A stretch of DNA of 64,000 nt from JAAEKA01 sp049299095 (lineage in GTDB: Bacteria; Chloroflexota; Anaerolineae; JAAEKA01): the NCBI GenBank assembly GCA_049299095.1, contig JBAQWV010000154.1, forward strand, positions 1-64,000, in the 5' to 3' direction. The position numbers were made by a program, and so were the translations under genes. The number at the start of each line of letters is the position of its first letter. The stretch's first letter is position 1. Positions 1 to 7,190 of this stretch are shown piece after piece. Below the pieces are notes generated by a model. It ran no database searches. It saw only the letters and a list, made by a program, of their open reading frames with translations, and was not told the origin of the DNA.

Positions 1-50
1 GTATTCCTCACGCGCGTGGATGGAAAGCCGTGGATGGTGGTTGGGGAGAG

Positions 51-1217
51 TTATGCTTCTGCGGGCTTGACCGCTTCGAGGATGCGCCACAGATAGTCGT
101 AGTTGACGCGCTGTTCATTGATCGCGCGCTGCTCCTCAGGGGTGGAGAAGATGAATTCGCCCAGTGTTTCCAGTCCGGCCACCATGCCGGCCAGGCCGGG
201 GGAGCGGGTGTAGAACTTGTTGCGCGGCACAAAATAGAGCGACACCGCGCCATCTTCCCATAGTGCGATGATGTTGGCAGAGGCTGCTTCGCCCGCCTGC
301 TGATCCCAGGTCGCGGCCAGCTCGACCGCGGCTTCAATGACCGCGTCCTTCGGCCCGCGCACCTGATACGCGGTCAGCGGGTATTCGGGGATGGACACGA
401 CCTCGGCGGCCTGTGCCGCCACGGGCTGGGCAAAGAGGGTCTGACGTGCCAGCCGGGCCGCGGTTTGGATCGGAAAGCTGCCGTGGCCGTCGGGGATTTC
501 AAAAAAGTGGAAGTGCAAATGCTTTTCGATGCTGGCTCCGGCTCCCGCTCCGTTGTAAAATCCAACGAAAGTGGGCAGTTGAGCCACAATCGCGTATAAA
601 TCTTCAATGATACGGCGGATGCGTGCCAAAGTCTGCGTGGCGTCACCGGTGACGTGGAAGGTTTGTGGTATGTGTTCGCCCGCGGCCATCGTCAGGTGTG
701 TGCGCGTGAAGGGGAATGGGTTGCAGAGCGCGTTATAGGTGCGGTCGTTGACACTGTATTGGTAGTAACTTTGTACGCCGCGGTGTTGCCAGCGAATATT
801 ATCGGTACATAGGTAGCACGAGGTATCAGCTTGACCCTGCACCTGCGCGCCGCGCGGCATCACTGTGCGCCCTGCGCCCTTGAAGCGTTCGGCACGGCGC
901 GGGTTGAACTGTACGATGAAGAAGTGCTGGTTGTTTTCCCCAGACGCGCGATAGCGGAAATAGCTCACCTGGCTTAGGTCGTCCTGGATAAAGCCAATAT
1001 CCACCTGCTGATCATAGAGCGCGCGCAGTGCGGCTGCCAGCCCCTGGTGCGCGGCCAATGCGTCCAAATCAGCTTGCAGGATCGCTTGTTGCATCCCGTA
1101 CAGTCGGTCATTGTGCTGACCCATGAGCGGCCGCGCGGTTGGTGCCACATACAGGGGCAGGGGGGTTGCGGCAAAGTCTTGAACTAAGCGTTCTGTCTGT
1201 TGTGTAACCACGAGCAT
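51..1217 (-). CDS. DUF4922 / Ap4A-phosphorylase-like (HIT superfamily) protein
   Basis: The product is about 388 residues and resembles the DUF4922 group of the HIT/GalT superfamily, whose members are nucleotide phosphorylases or nucleotidyltransferases. The HIT signature H-L-H-F-H is near residues 232-236, and a C-x2-C pair (CYLC) near residue 128 may bind metal. I chose the ATG at 1217 because AAGGAA lies 5 nt upstream; the frame stays open to 1322, inside thrS. The gene starts 59 bp after the thrS stop on the same strand, so it may be read from the thrS transcript. The substrate is unknown; Ap4A or a nucleotide sugar is a family-based guess. Positions 1-50 hold no feature I can identify. 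Confidence 0.7.
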   Translation of the reverse strand: MLVVTQQTERLVQDFAATPLPLYVAPTARPLMGQHNDRLYGMQQAILQADLDALAAHQGLAAALRALYDQQVDIGFIQDDLSQVSYFRYRASGENNQHFFIVQFNPRRAERFKGAGRTVMPRGAQVQGQADTSCYLCTDNIRWQHRGVQSYYQYSVNDRTYNALCNPFPFTRTHLTMAAGEHIPQTFHVTGDATQTLARIRRIIEDLYAIVAQLPTFVGFYNGAGAGASIEKHLHFHFFEIPDGHGSFPIQTAARLARQTLFAQPVAAQAAEVVSIPEYPLTAYQVRGPKDAVIEAAVELAATWDQQAGEAASANIIALWEDGAVSLYFVPRNKFYTRSPGLAGMVAGLETLGEFIFSTPEEQRAINEQRVNYDYLWRILEAVKPAEA

Positions 1218-1275
1218 GTTCCTTGACAGTAAATCAGGGGCGCAGACGAAAATCATCTGCGTCCCTGGGGGTGTT

Positions 1276-3102
1276 TTATAACTCAGCGGAACGAACGCGA
1301 ACGCGTTCCAACGTGTTGGCAATGAATTCAGTCACGGGCAGGTCGTTCTGCCGACTGCCGTCGCGGCGGCGTAGCGACACGGCCCCATTCGCCATTTCCT
1401 GATCGCCCACGACCAGCATGTACGGCACTTTCATCAACTGCGCATTGCGGATCTTGGCGTTCATGCGCTCGGTGCCGAGGTCGGCGGAGGCGCGGATGCC
1501 GGCTTGCTTGATCTGCGCAGCCACCTGCGCGGCATATTCGTTGTGCCCGTCGGTGATCGGGATCACGCGCACCTGCTCCGGGGCCAACCAGACCGGGAAT
1601 GCACCCGCGTAATGTTCAATCAGGAAGCCAATCATGCGCTCGTGCGTGCTGAGCGGGGCGCGGTGGATGCACAGCGGCGTTTCATCTTGTCCTTCGGCGT
1701 TGACATAAGACAGATCGAAGCGTTCCGGTACAGCAAAGTCTACCTGGTTGGTTGCTAACGTGAACTCACGGCCGATCGCGCTCCAAATCTGCACGTCAAT
1801 CTTTGGGCCGTAGAACGCGGCTTCATCGGGCACTTCAACAAAGGGCACGCCGCCGTTGATCATGGCCTTGCGTACCATGGCTTCCGTTTTCAGCCACAGG
1901 CGTTCGTTGTCCACGTATTTTTTGCCGAGGCCCTTGGCGCTGTGCGTGCTGAGGCGCATCATGTAGCGGTCAATGCCAAACAGCTCGAAGTAGGCGCGGT
2001 ACATGGCGATCACGGCCATGAATTCTTCCTCGAACTGTGCTTCAGAACAATAGATGTGGGCGTCGTTCATCTGCATGGAGCGGACGCGCAGCAAGCCGAA
2101 CAGCTCGCCGCTCTTTTCGTAGCGGTAGCAGGTGCCATATTCCGCCAGTCGCACCGGCAGATCGCGGTAGCTGCGCGGCTTGGCCGCGAAGATCTTGTGG
2201 TGGAAGGGGCAGTTCATCGGCTTCATGTAGTAGCGCACCCCTTCCAACTCCATCGGTGGATACATCGATTCGGCGTAGTAGGGCAGGTGGCCGCTGCGCA
2301 GGAAAAGGGCCTCTTTGGTCAGGTGCGGTGTGCGCACGCGCTGATAGCCGGCCTCTTCTTCCATGTCCTTGGCCAGTTGTTCCAACTGCTCGATCAGAAT
2401 GCCGCCATTGGGCAGCCAGAGCGGCAGGCCGGGGCCAACTTCGTCGTCGAAGATGAAGATTTCCAGCTCCTTGCCCAGCTTGCGGTGATCACGCTTCTTG
2501 GCCTCTTCCAGCATTTGCAGGTAAGCTTGCAGCTCTTTTTTGTTGGGCCAGGCTGTGCCATAGATGCGTTGCAGCATGGGGTTGGCTTCATCACCGCGCC
2601 AGTATGCGCCGGCTACGCTCATGAGCTTGAATGCGTCTGCGGGAATTTGGCCTGTGTGTTCCAGGTGCGGGCCGCGGCAGAGGTCTTCGAACGTGTCGTG
2701 CTTGTAGGTGCTGATCACCGGCGCTTCGCTGGTTTCGTTGCCGTATTCGTCTACACCGCCCTGCGCCAGCCCTTCGATCAACTCCAGCTTGTAGGGTTGA
2801 TTAGTGAACAGGGTGCGCGCTTCGTCGGTGCTTACCTGGCGGTAAACGAAAGGATGTTTGCCCGCGATGATCTGGCGCATACGCTTTTCGATGGCTTCCA
2901 GGTCTTCGGGGGTAAAGGAGCGCGGCTTGCCATCCTCCCCTTTGCCCAGATCGAAATCGTAGTAAAAGCCGTTTTCGATGGGCGGGCCAATAGCGATCTT
3001 GGCCTCTGGATAGATTTCTAAGACAGCTTCGGCCATGACGTGCGCCGCGCTGTGCCGTAGCTTGTAAAGATTGTCCTTTTGCAGGTCGCTTGATTTTGCC
3101 AT
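1276..3102 (-). CDS. thrS: Threonine--tRNA ligase lacking the TGS domain
   Basis: This cytoplasmic enzyme charges tRNA-Thr. Its 608 residues start directly in the editing (SAD) domain, with the first zinc-binding pair H17-x3-H21 in HSAAH. The N-terminal TGS domain of E. coli-type ThrRS (642 residues) is missing. The class II core is intact: MNCPFH, a motif 2 with RYEKSGELFGLLRVR, motif 3 with HRAPLSTHERMIG, and a C-terminal anticodon-binding domain. Motif 2 continues SMQMNDAH where bacterial enzymes usually have GFTQDDAH. The leader carries a T-box (3263-3559), so expression should respond to uncharged tRNA-Thr. The identification is firm. Confidence 0.96.
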   Translation of the reverse strand: MAKSSDLQKDNLYKLRHSAAHVMAEAVLEIYPEAKIAIGPPIENGFYYDFDLGKGEDGKPRSFTPEDLEAIEKRMRQIIAGKHPFVYRQVSTDEARTLFTNQPYKLELIEGLAQGGVDEYGNETSEAPVISTYKHDTFEDLCRGPHLEHTGQIPADAFKLMSVAGAYWRGDEANPMLQRIYGTAWPNKKELQAYLQMLEEAKKRDHRKLGKELEIFIFDDEVGPGLPLWLPNGGILIEQLEQLAKDMEEEAGYQRVRTPHLTKEALFLRSGHLPYYAESMYPPMELEGVRYYMKPMNCPFHHKIFAAKPRSYRDLPVRLAEYGTCYRYEKSGELFGLLRVRSMQMNDAHIYCSEAQFEEEFMAVIAMYRAYFELFGIDRYMMRLSTHSAKGLGKKYVDNERLWLKTEAMVRKAMINGGVPFVEVPDEAAFYGPKIDVQIWSAIGREFTLATNQVDFAVPERFDLSYVNAEGQDETPLCIHRAPLSTHERMIGFLIEHYAGAFPVWLAPEQVRVIPITDGHNEYAAQVAAQIKQAGIRASADLGTERMNAKIRNAQLMKVPYMLVVGDQEMANGAVSLRRRDGSRQNDLPVTEFIANTLERVRVRSAEL

Positions 3103-3135
3103 GATGTGCTTCTCCTGTCACGGGCTTGTAAATGG

Positions 3136-3235
3136 GTAGATTGGTGCGCCTTCGGCGGGTAGATTGGTAGATTGGTTGTATACGCGCAAGCCATCTACCA
3201 GTTTACCTGCTCCCAGTCTACCAAGCTACTAAGCC
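3136..3235. repeat. Low-complexity self-complementary intergenic repeat (GTAGATTGG type)
   Basis: Between the T-box terminator and the thrS start the leader holds tandem GTAGATTGG words, followed by complementary CCATCTACC and CCCAGTCTACC words. The arms could fold back on each other in the thrS mRNA. Similar blocks occur at 14604-14727, 27970-28085 and 43566-43625, always between genes. Confidence 0.55.
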
Positions 3236-3262
3236 GAAAACCGCATGTCTCCTTGAATCAAT

Positions 3263-3293
3263 AACCCCCTGCACCTGTTGGGGCGAGGGGGTT
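3263..3293 (-). terminator. T-box-controlled terminator hairpin
   Basis: AACCCCCT (minus strand, 3293-3286) pairs with AGGGGGTT (3270-3263) and is followed by TTATTGATT. The T-tract is weak, which is common for conditional terminators. It lies immediately downstream of the T-box sequence. Confidence 0.75.
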
Positions 3294-3559
3294 GCACGCG
3301 GTTCCACCCAACTTAACGCGCCGAGCAAAGCTCAAGCGTCATCTCGTTGTGACCGATAACGGGGTCAACCGGGCCGACTTACTCGGTGAACAGGTTACGG
3401 TAACCACTATTCAGTTCATAAAACTGTTTACTGGTTACTATTCACTGTTTACTGTTCTGCCGGTCGCTTGCAGGGGGTTTTCAACGGCCCGTGCTGTGGA
3501 GGCTTTCAGCCGGGGCGCTCCACTCTCTGATAGAGCGGGTACCGTTTACTCGTCCTGCT
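3263..3559 (-). ncRNA. T-box riboswitch leader of thrS
   Basis: On the minus strand the leader contains TGGGTGGAACCGCG (3297-3310), which matches the T-box consensus AGGGTGGNACCGCG. It is followed by a terminator whose 8-bp arms are 3286-3293 and 3263-3270. Upstream elements fit stem I: GGACGAGTA and AGAGAGTGGAGC. An ACC triplet after GAAA near 3478 is a candidate threonine specifier, but I did not fold the RNA. In this class, uncharged tRNA pairs with the specifier and with the T-box bulge, which prevents termination. Unusually, 3419-3455 is an imperfect tandem repeat of AACAGTAAACAGTGAATAG type, apparently inserted between stem I and the T-box. Confidence 0.88.
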
Positions 3560-3565
3560 CAACGC

Positions 3566-3596
3566 ATTATAATATCCAAGCCCTTCGGGTTATCAA
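3566..3596 (-). promoter_or_regulatory. Promoter of the thrS T-box transcript
   Basis: On the minus strand a perfect TATAAT (3571-3566) has TTGATA 19 nt upstream (3596-3591). The wide spacing makes the -35 call weak. The -35 overlaps the loop of the tRNA terminator hairpin at 3578-3610. Confidence 0.55.
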
Positions 3597-3610
3597 AACC
3601 CGAAGGGCTT
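3578..3610 (-). terminator. Perfect 14-bp inverted repeat after tRNA-Val
   Basis: AAGCCCTTCGGGTT and AACCCGAAGGGCTT flank a 5-nt loop, 4 nt after the tRNA 3' end. It probably ends the tRNA transcript, although no T-tract follows. It also separates the tRNA from the thrS promoter. Confidence 0.6.
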
Positions 3611-3613
3611 CTG

Positions 3614-3687
3614 TGGGCGGTACAGGGCTCGAACCTGTGACCTCGGCGATGTCAACGCCGCGCTCTAACCAGCTGGGCTAACCGCCC
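3614..3687 (-). tRNA. tRNA-Val(GAC)
   Basis: The 74-nt cloverleaf has a 7-bp acceptor stem (GGGCGGT/ACCGCCC), a CGGCG/CGCCG anticodon stem with loop TTGACAT (anticodon GAC), and a T-arm with TTCGAAC. The discriminator base is A and CCA is not encoded. The D-stem GCCC/GAGC has one C-A mismatch. Confidence 0.95.
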
Positions 3688-3698
3688 GAAGTTTGAAT

Positions 3699-3726
3699 AT
3701 TATACCATAAACAAAAACACAAGCAA
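3699..3726 (-). promoter_or_regulatory. Promoter of tRNA-Val
   Basis: The minus strand has TTGCTT (3726-3721), a 16-nt spacer and TATAAT (3704-3699) with TGG in front (extended -10). The -10 is 11 nt before the tRNA 5' end. Confidence 0.75.
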
Positions 3727-3736
3727 ATTTTCGCTT

Positions 3737-4663
3737 TTATTCCTGGGCTGCGCGCGTCATGGCTTCGACGTTGACCGCGGGCAGCCCAGCCATCAAACCG
3801 CCGCTGGTTCCTAAAATCACCGGCGTGCCAAGCAATGGAGCCAACAGGTGTTGCACGGCGCTTGTAATGGCTTCCGCTGGCTGTGGCTGGGCCAGCCAGC
3901 CTACGTCCACGTTGCCCCACAGGCACAGCTCGCGTCCGACCCGTGCGCGCACGCGAGCCAGGCTCATGCCTGCGCCCGGCTCCAGCCCCTGCAAACCGTT
4001 GATACCAGTCGCGGTCAGGTCGTCCAGCACATCCCACAGGTTGCCGTCGGAGTGAAAGACTACTGGCAGCCCCGCCTGCTGGCACGCTTCCACCAGCACG
4101 GTTAGATAGGGGAAATAATGTTGCCGCAGTGCGGCCGGCTTGATCGTGGTGCTGCGACGATAGGCGATGTCGTCCCCCAGCAAAATACCATCCGCCCCTA
4201 CCGTTGCCAGGTGTTGCGCCCATGCGGCCTGTTCCACCACAGCTTCAGCCATGAAGCGCACGGCATCGGGTGTGCCCGCGGTCAGGTTGAGCAGCGCCTG
4301 TTCCCAGCCCCAGGCTTTGGCAGCCAGGCTGAACGGGCCATCCACAAGGGCAAATACGAACAGATCGCTGGCTTCCCGCCATTGGCGCAACCAAAAAAGC
4401 GCGTCCTCCAGCTCAGGCTGCACCGGGCTGCCCCAGCCGTGCGAAAAGGAAACCACTACCACGTCTTGCTGTAAACGCTGCCAGACTGCCTGCCGCGCGG
4501 CCCACGGCACGGCTTCCCCTTCGATGCCGACGATGTCGCGCAGAAACGCGTCGTCAATCACCAGTTCCCCGCGCAGCACGCGGCCCGGCCATGCACCCAT
4601 CAAGGCGCGCTGCACAGCCCGGCGACTGCTTAAGACTTTTGCCTGTTCAGATCGTTTGCTCAT
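3737..4663 (-). CDS. Uroporphyrinogen decarboxylase (URO-D) family protein
   Basis: The 308-residue product has the second half of a URO-D TIM barrel: GDDIAYRRST, then VVFHSDGNLWDVLDDL, then GLQGLEPGAGMSLARV, and a C-terminal GTSGGLMAGLP. The N-terminal RPPVWxMRQAGR motif of true HemE is absent, so heme synthesis is unlikely. The relatives are methyltransferases of the MtaA/CmuA kind and uncharacterised URO-D proteins. The start overlaps the end of the upstream MFS gene by 17 bp, which suggests translational coupling and a shared, unknown pathway. Confidence 0.75.
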   Translation of the reverse strand: MSKRSEQAKVLSSRRAVQRALMGAWPGRVLRGELVIDDAFLRDIVGIEGEAVPWAARQAVWQRLQQDVVVVSFSHGWGSPVQPELEDALFWLRQWREASDLFVFALVDGPFSLAAKAWGWEQALLNLTAGTPDAVRFMAEAVVEQAAWAQHLATVGADGILLGDDIAYRRSTTIKPAALRQHYFPYLTVLVEACQQAGLPVVFHSDGNLWDVLDDLTATGINGLQGLEPGAGMSLARVRARVGRELCLWGNVDVGWLAQPQPAEAITSAVQHLLAPLLGTPVILGTSGGLMAGLPAVNVEAMTRAAQE

Positions 4664-5837
4664 TTGCTTGTTCCTGTACCCAGCGCCACAGTACCCACGC
4701 GGCCGCGGCGGCGCCCGTTGCGCCCAGCAACGCGGTGGCGGTCATGCCGCCGCGCTCAAACAAGGCTACCGCTAGATAGTCACTGACGGTACGGGTGGCG
4801 CCACCCGCCATCACGGCTAACGAAAGCACTGTGCCGCGCGCCAGCGGAACCTGCTCCGACAGCAGGCTGATGTGCGAGACGATGCTCCATTCAAAGCTGA
4901 GGGTGAACACGGCCATGCCAGCCACGGCCAGCGCCGGACTGACGGCCAGCAAGGGCAGCGCCAGCATGGTGCAGGTCATGGCGACCAACCCCAAGCCTAC
5001 CCCACGGCGCTTGCCAAGGCGGTCAATCAGCAAGCTGCTGGATGCCGAGGCGATCAACTCGGCGATGCCTAGCAGCGACGCGATGCGTCCGATGCGGTCA
5101 GGTGTCATGGCGAAGGCTTGCTCCAGCCAAGCGCCATAGGTGATGAAGAAACTTTCCGCGGCCACAAAGATCAGTCCATTGACCAGGATTGCGGCCCGCG
5201 CGCTGGGTGAGCGCCAGACGGTGGCTGCCATCTGGCGAAAGCTGATCAACGTCTGCTGGCGGGCTTGCTCACCCGCTGGCAGTAGCAACGGCAGCGGCGC
5301 AACCAGCAAGCTCAGCACAGCCAGCAGGCGCAGTGGCGTTTGCCAGCCCAGTTCGACAATCATCAGACCGATCAGTGGCAGGATCGCCAGACCGGTCAGC
5401 GCCCAACTGAATTCGATGATGCCGATCACGCGGCCGCGGCGTTGGAAGGGCACGAATGCACTAATGGCGGCCTGGATTGTGGGGATGATTGCTGCGGAGC
5501 TGAGGCCAAGCAAGGCGAGCGGCAAGAGCGCGGCCCAAAAGCCATCGGCCAGGCTCAACCAGGCCAGACTGCCCGCTTGCACCAGCAAAGCCGCAATGAG
5601 CAAGTCGCGCGGGCCGCGCCGGTCGTTCCACGCGCCGAAAAGGGGGCTGGGGAAGACCATCGCGGAGCGTAACGCCAGCAGCAGGCCGCCTGCGGACAGG
5701 CTGATCCCCAGCCCGCGGCTGAGGGCCGGCAGATAAGGGTAGAGCAGCCGCACTGATGTGTCCACGACCAGACGCATCGCAATGGCAGTGGACACGAGAC
5801 GGCGTGTGCGTGGCGGGGGAGATGATTTGAGCAACAA
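4647..5837 (-). CDS. MFS transporter
   Basis: A 396-residue membrane protein with about 12 hydrophobic segments. The first inter-helix loop holds FGAWNDRRGPRDLL, a variant of the MFS G-x3-D-R-x-G-R motif, and the C-terminal half repeats it as IDRLGKRRGVGL. Drug or metabolite efflux is most likely, but the substrate cannot be read from sequence. It heads a two-gene unit with the URO-D protein, so the two may act on the same compound. Confidence 0.85.
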   Translation of the reverse strand: MLLKSSPPPRTRRLVSTAIAMRLVVDTSVRLLYPYLPALSRGLGISLSAGGLLLALRSAMVFPSPLFGAWNDRRGPRDLLIAALLVQAGSLAWLSLADGFWAALLPLALLGLSSAAIIPTIQAAISAFVPFQRRGRVIGIIEFSWALTGLAILPLIGLMIVELGWQTPLRLLAVLSLLVAPLPLLLPAGEQARQQTLISFRQMAATVWRSPSARAAILVNGLIFVAAESFFITYGAWLEQAFAMTPDRIGRIASLLGIAELIASASSSLLIDRLGKRRGVGLGLVAMTCTMLALPLLAVSPALAVAGMAVFTLSFEWSIVSHISLLSEQVPLARGTVLSLAVMAGGATRTVSDYLAVALFERGGMTATALLGATGAAAAAWVLWRWVQEQANEQTI

Positions 5838-5955
5838 GAGAGTAATATCAGGGATGCATAATTAAAGGTAGCCAACTCCGCGCAAAGCCGATGGTTCGAC
5901 ATAACGAAAAAGAAGATGGCTAGTGGCTTCGGTAGTCATGTAGACAGTCGTCCGA

Positions 5956-6753
5956 TTAAGTGTGTGCAGAGGCGTTTGTCGGACGCTGCAACAGCTCCAG
6001 CACAGCAGGCAAGAGCGTGTCGCTGGTTCCCATGGCTTCCCCGGCGTAGATCGTGCGCTGACCCTGCCAGTCACCGAAATAGCCGCCAGCCTCGCGCAGG
6101 ATTGGCGGGAAGGGGCCGCAGTCCCACACACTCGTAATGGGATCAAGCATCAACTCGGCGCGGCCGGTCGCCACCAGGCAGTAGCCGTAGGCGTCGCCTA
6201 GTCCGGCGCGATGATAGGTGCTTTCGATCACACGCTGCCACTCGGCGCTGCGCCCATAGCGCGCAAAGCTACCTGCGTCGCTGCAAGAAACATGGGCGCG
6301 CGCCAGTTGCGTTTGCGTGGACACGCGCGCTCGCCGCCCGTTCCACCAGCAGCCGCGGTCGGTGGCCGCGTAGATCATGTCGTCCAGTGCGGGGAAATAG
6401 ACGGCGCCCACCTCGACCTGGCCTGCAATCTCCAGTCCCAGCAACACCGCGTACAGCGGCACGCCGCGGATGAAGGCTTTTGTGCCGTCAATGGGGTCAA
6501 TAAACCAGCGGTGTGTGGCGTCGGCGGTCTCCTGCACGCCAAACTCTTCACCGACAATCGCGTGGCGCGGGTAACGTTGCTCGATGCGCTGGCGGATCAA
6601 TTCCTCTGCGCCGCGGTCGGCCGCGGTCACTGGTGTGTCGTCGCTCTTCATGTCGGGCCGCACATCAGCTTGGTAATAGCCCAATGTCAGCTTGCCTGCC
6701 AGATAGACTGTTTCAACCGCAAATTCGAGGAAGCTGTCGAGGGTGTCGTTCAT
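5956..6753 (-). CDS. hisN: Inositol monophosphatase-family phosphatase, HisN-like histidinol phosphatase
   Basis: The 265-residue protein carries the metal sites of the IMPase fold: VGEEFG, then WFIDPIDGTKAFIRGVP, then VWDCGPFPPILREAGG. The spacing and the RGVPLYAVLLGLE segment resemble HisN histidinol-phosphate phosphatases more than SuhB or CysQ. I chose the ATG at 6753, which follows AAAGGA. The frame stays open upstream only because the neighbouring repeat reads as MAEPAEAS. No other his gene is in the window, so the substrate is a family inference. Confidence 0.8.
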   Translation of the reverse strand: MNDTLDSFLEFAVETVYLAGKLTLGYYQADVRPDMKSDDTPVTAADRGAEELIRQRIEQRYPRHAIVGEEFGVQETADATHRWFIDPIDGTKAFIRGVPLYAVLLGLEIAGQVEVGAVYFPALDDMIYAATDRGCWWNGRRARVSTQTQLARAHVSCSDAGSFARYGRSAEWQRVIESTYHRAGLGDAYGYCLVATGRAELMLDPITSVWDCGPFPPILREAGGYFGDWQGQRTIYAGEAMGTSDTLLPAVLELLQRPTNASAHT

Positions 6754-6780
6754 CAGAAAGTCCTTTGGGTTCAGTTTGCT

Positions 6781-7190
6781 GGCTTCGGCAGGCTCAGCCA
6801 ACGGAGAGGCGCGGGGTGAGCTTGTCGAACCCCGCCTTGTGACCAGAGTGGCTTCGACAGGCTCAGCTTGCTGGCTTCGACAGGCTCAGCTTGCTGGCTT
6901 CGACAGGCTCAGCCAACGGGAGGCTGGCTTCGACAGGCTCAGCCAACGGGAGCAGGCTGGCTTCGGCAGGCTCAGCCAACGAGGAGCGCGGGGTGAGCTT
7001 GTCGAACCCCGCCTTGTGACCAGAGTGGCTTCGGCAGGCTCAGCCAACGGAGAGGCTGGCTTCGGCAGGCTCAGCTTGCTGGCTTCGACAGGCTCAGCCA
7101 ACGGGAGCAGGCTGGCTTCGACAGGCTCAGCCAACGGGAGCAGGCTGGCTTCGGCAGGCTCAGCCAACGGGAGCAGGCTCAGCCAACGTC
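6781..7190. repeat. Array of TTCGACAGGCTCAGC repeats between hisN and the GT39 gene
   Basis: Eleven near-identical units GGCTTCG(A/G)CAGGCTCAGC start at 6781, 6850, 6873, 6896, 6926, 6959, 7027, 7058, 7081, 7114 and 7147, with a truncated unit at 7171. Most continue CAACGG(G)AG(C)AGG. Two units in opposite orientation (GGTGAGCTTGTCGAACC) lie inside a roughly 47-bp block that occurs at 6811 and again exactly 177 bp later at 6988, a sign of segmental duplication. Spacing is irregular (23-69 bp) and there are no unique spacers of constant size. Both strands are open and read as peptides such as LAEPVEAS, but the array looks non-coding. Confidence 0.9.

Noticed and set aside
1942..3021. 359-codon plus-strand frame opposite thrS
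   Set aside because: Shadow of a high-GC gene; the opposite strand encodes a complete ThrRS.
3292..3681. 129-codon plus-strand frame near the tRNA
   Set aside because: It covers the T-box leader and the tRNA gene on the opposite strand.
3737..4663. HemE of heme biosynthesis
   Set aside because: The HemE N-terminal signature is missing and no other heme gene is near, so only the superfamily is called.
6781..7190. Possible CRISPR array
   Set aside because: Units are short (about 18 bp), partly inverted, and spaced 23-69 bp apart with related rather than unique spacers. No cas gene is present.
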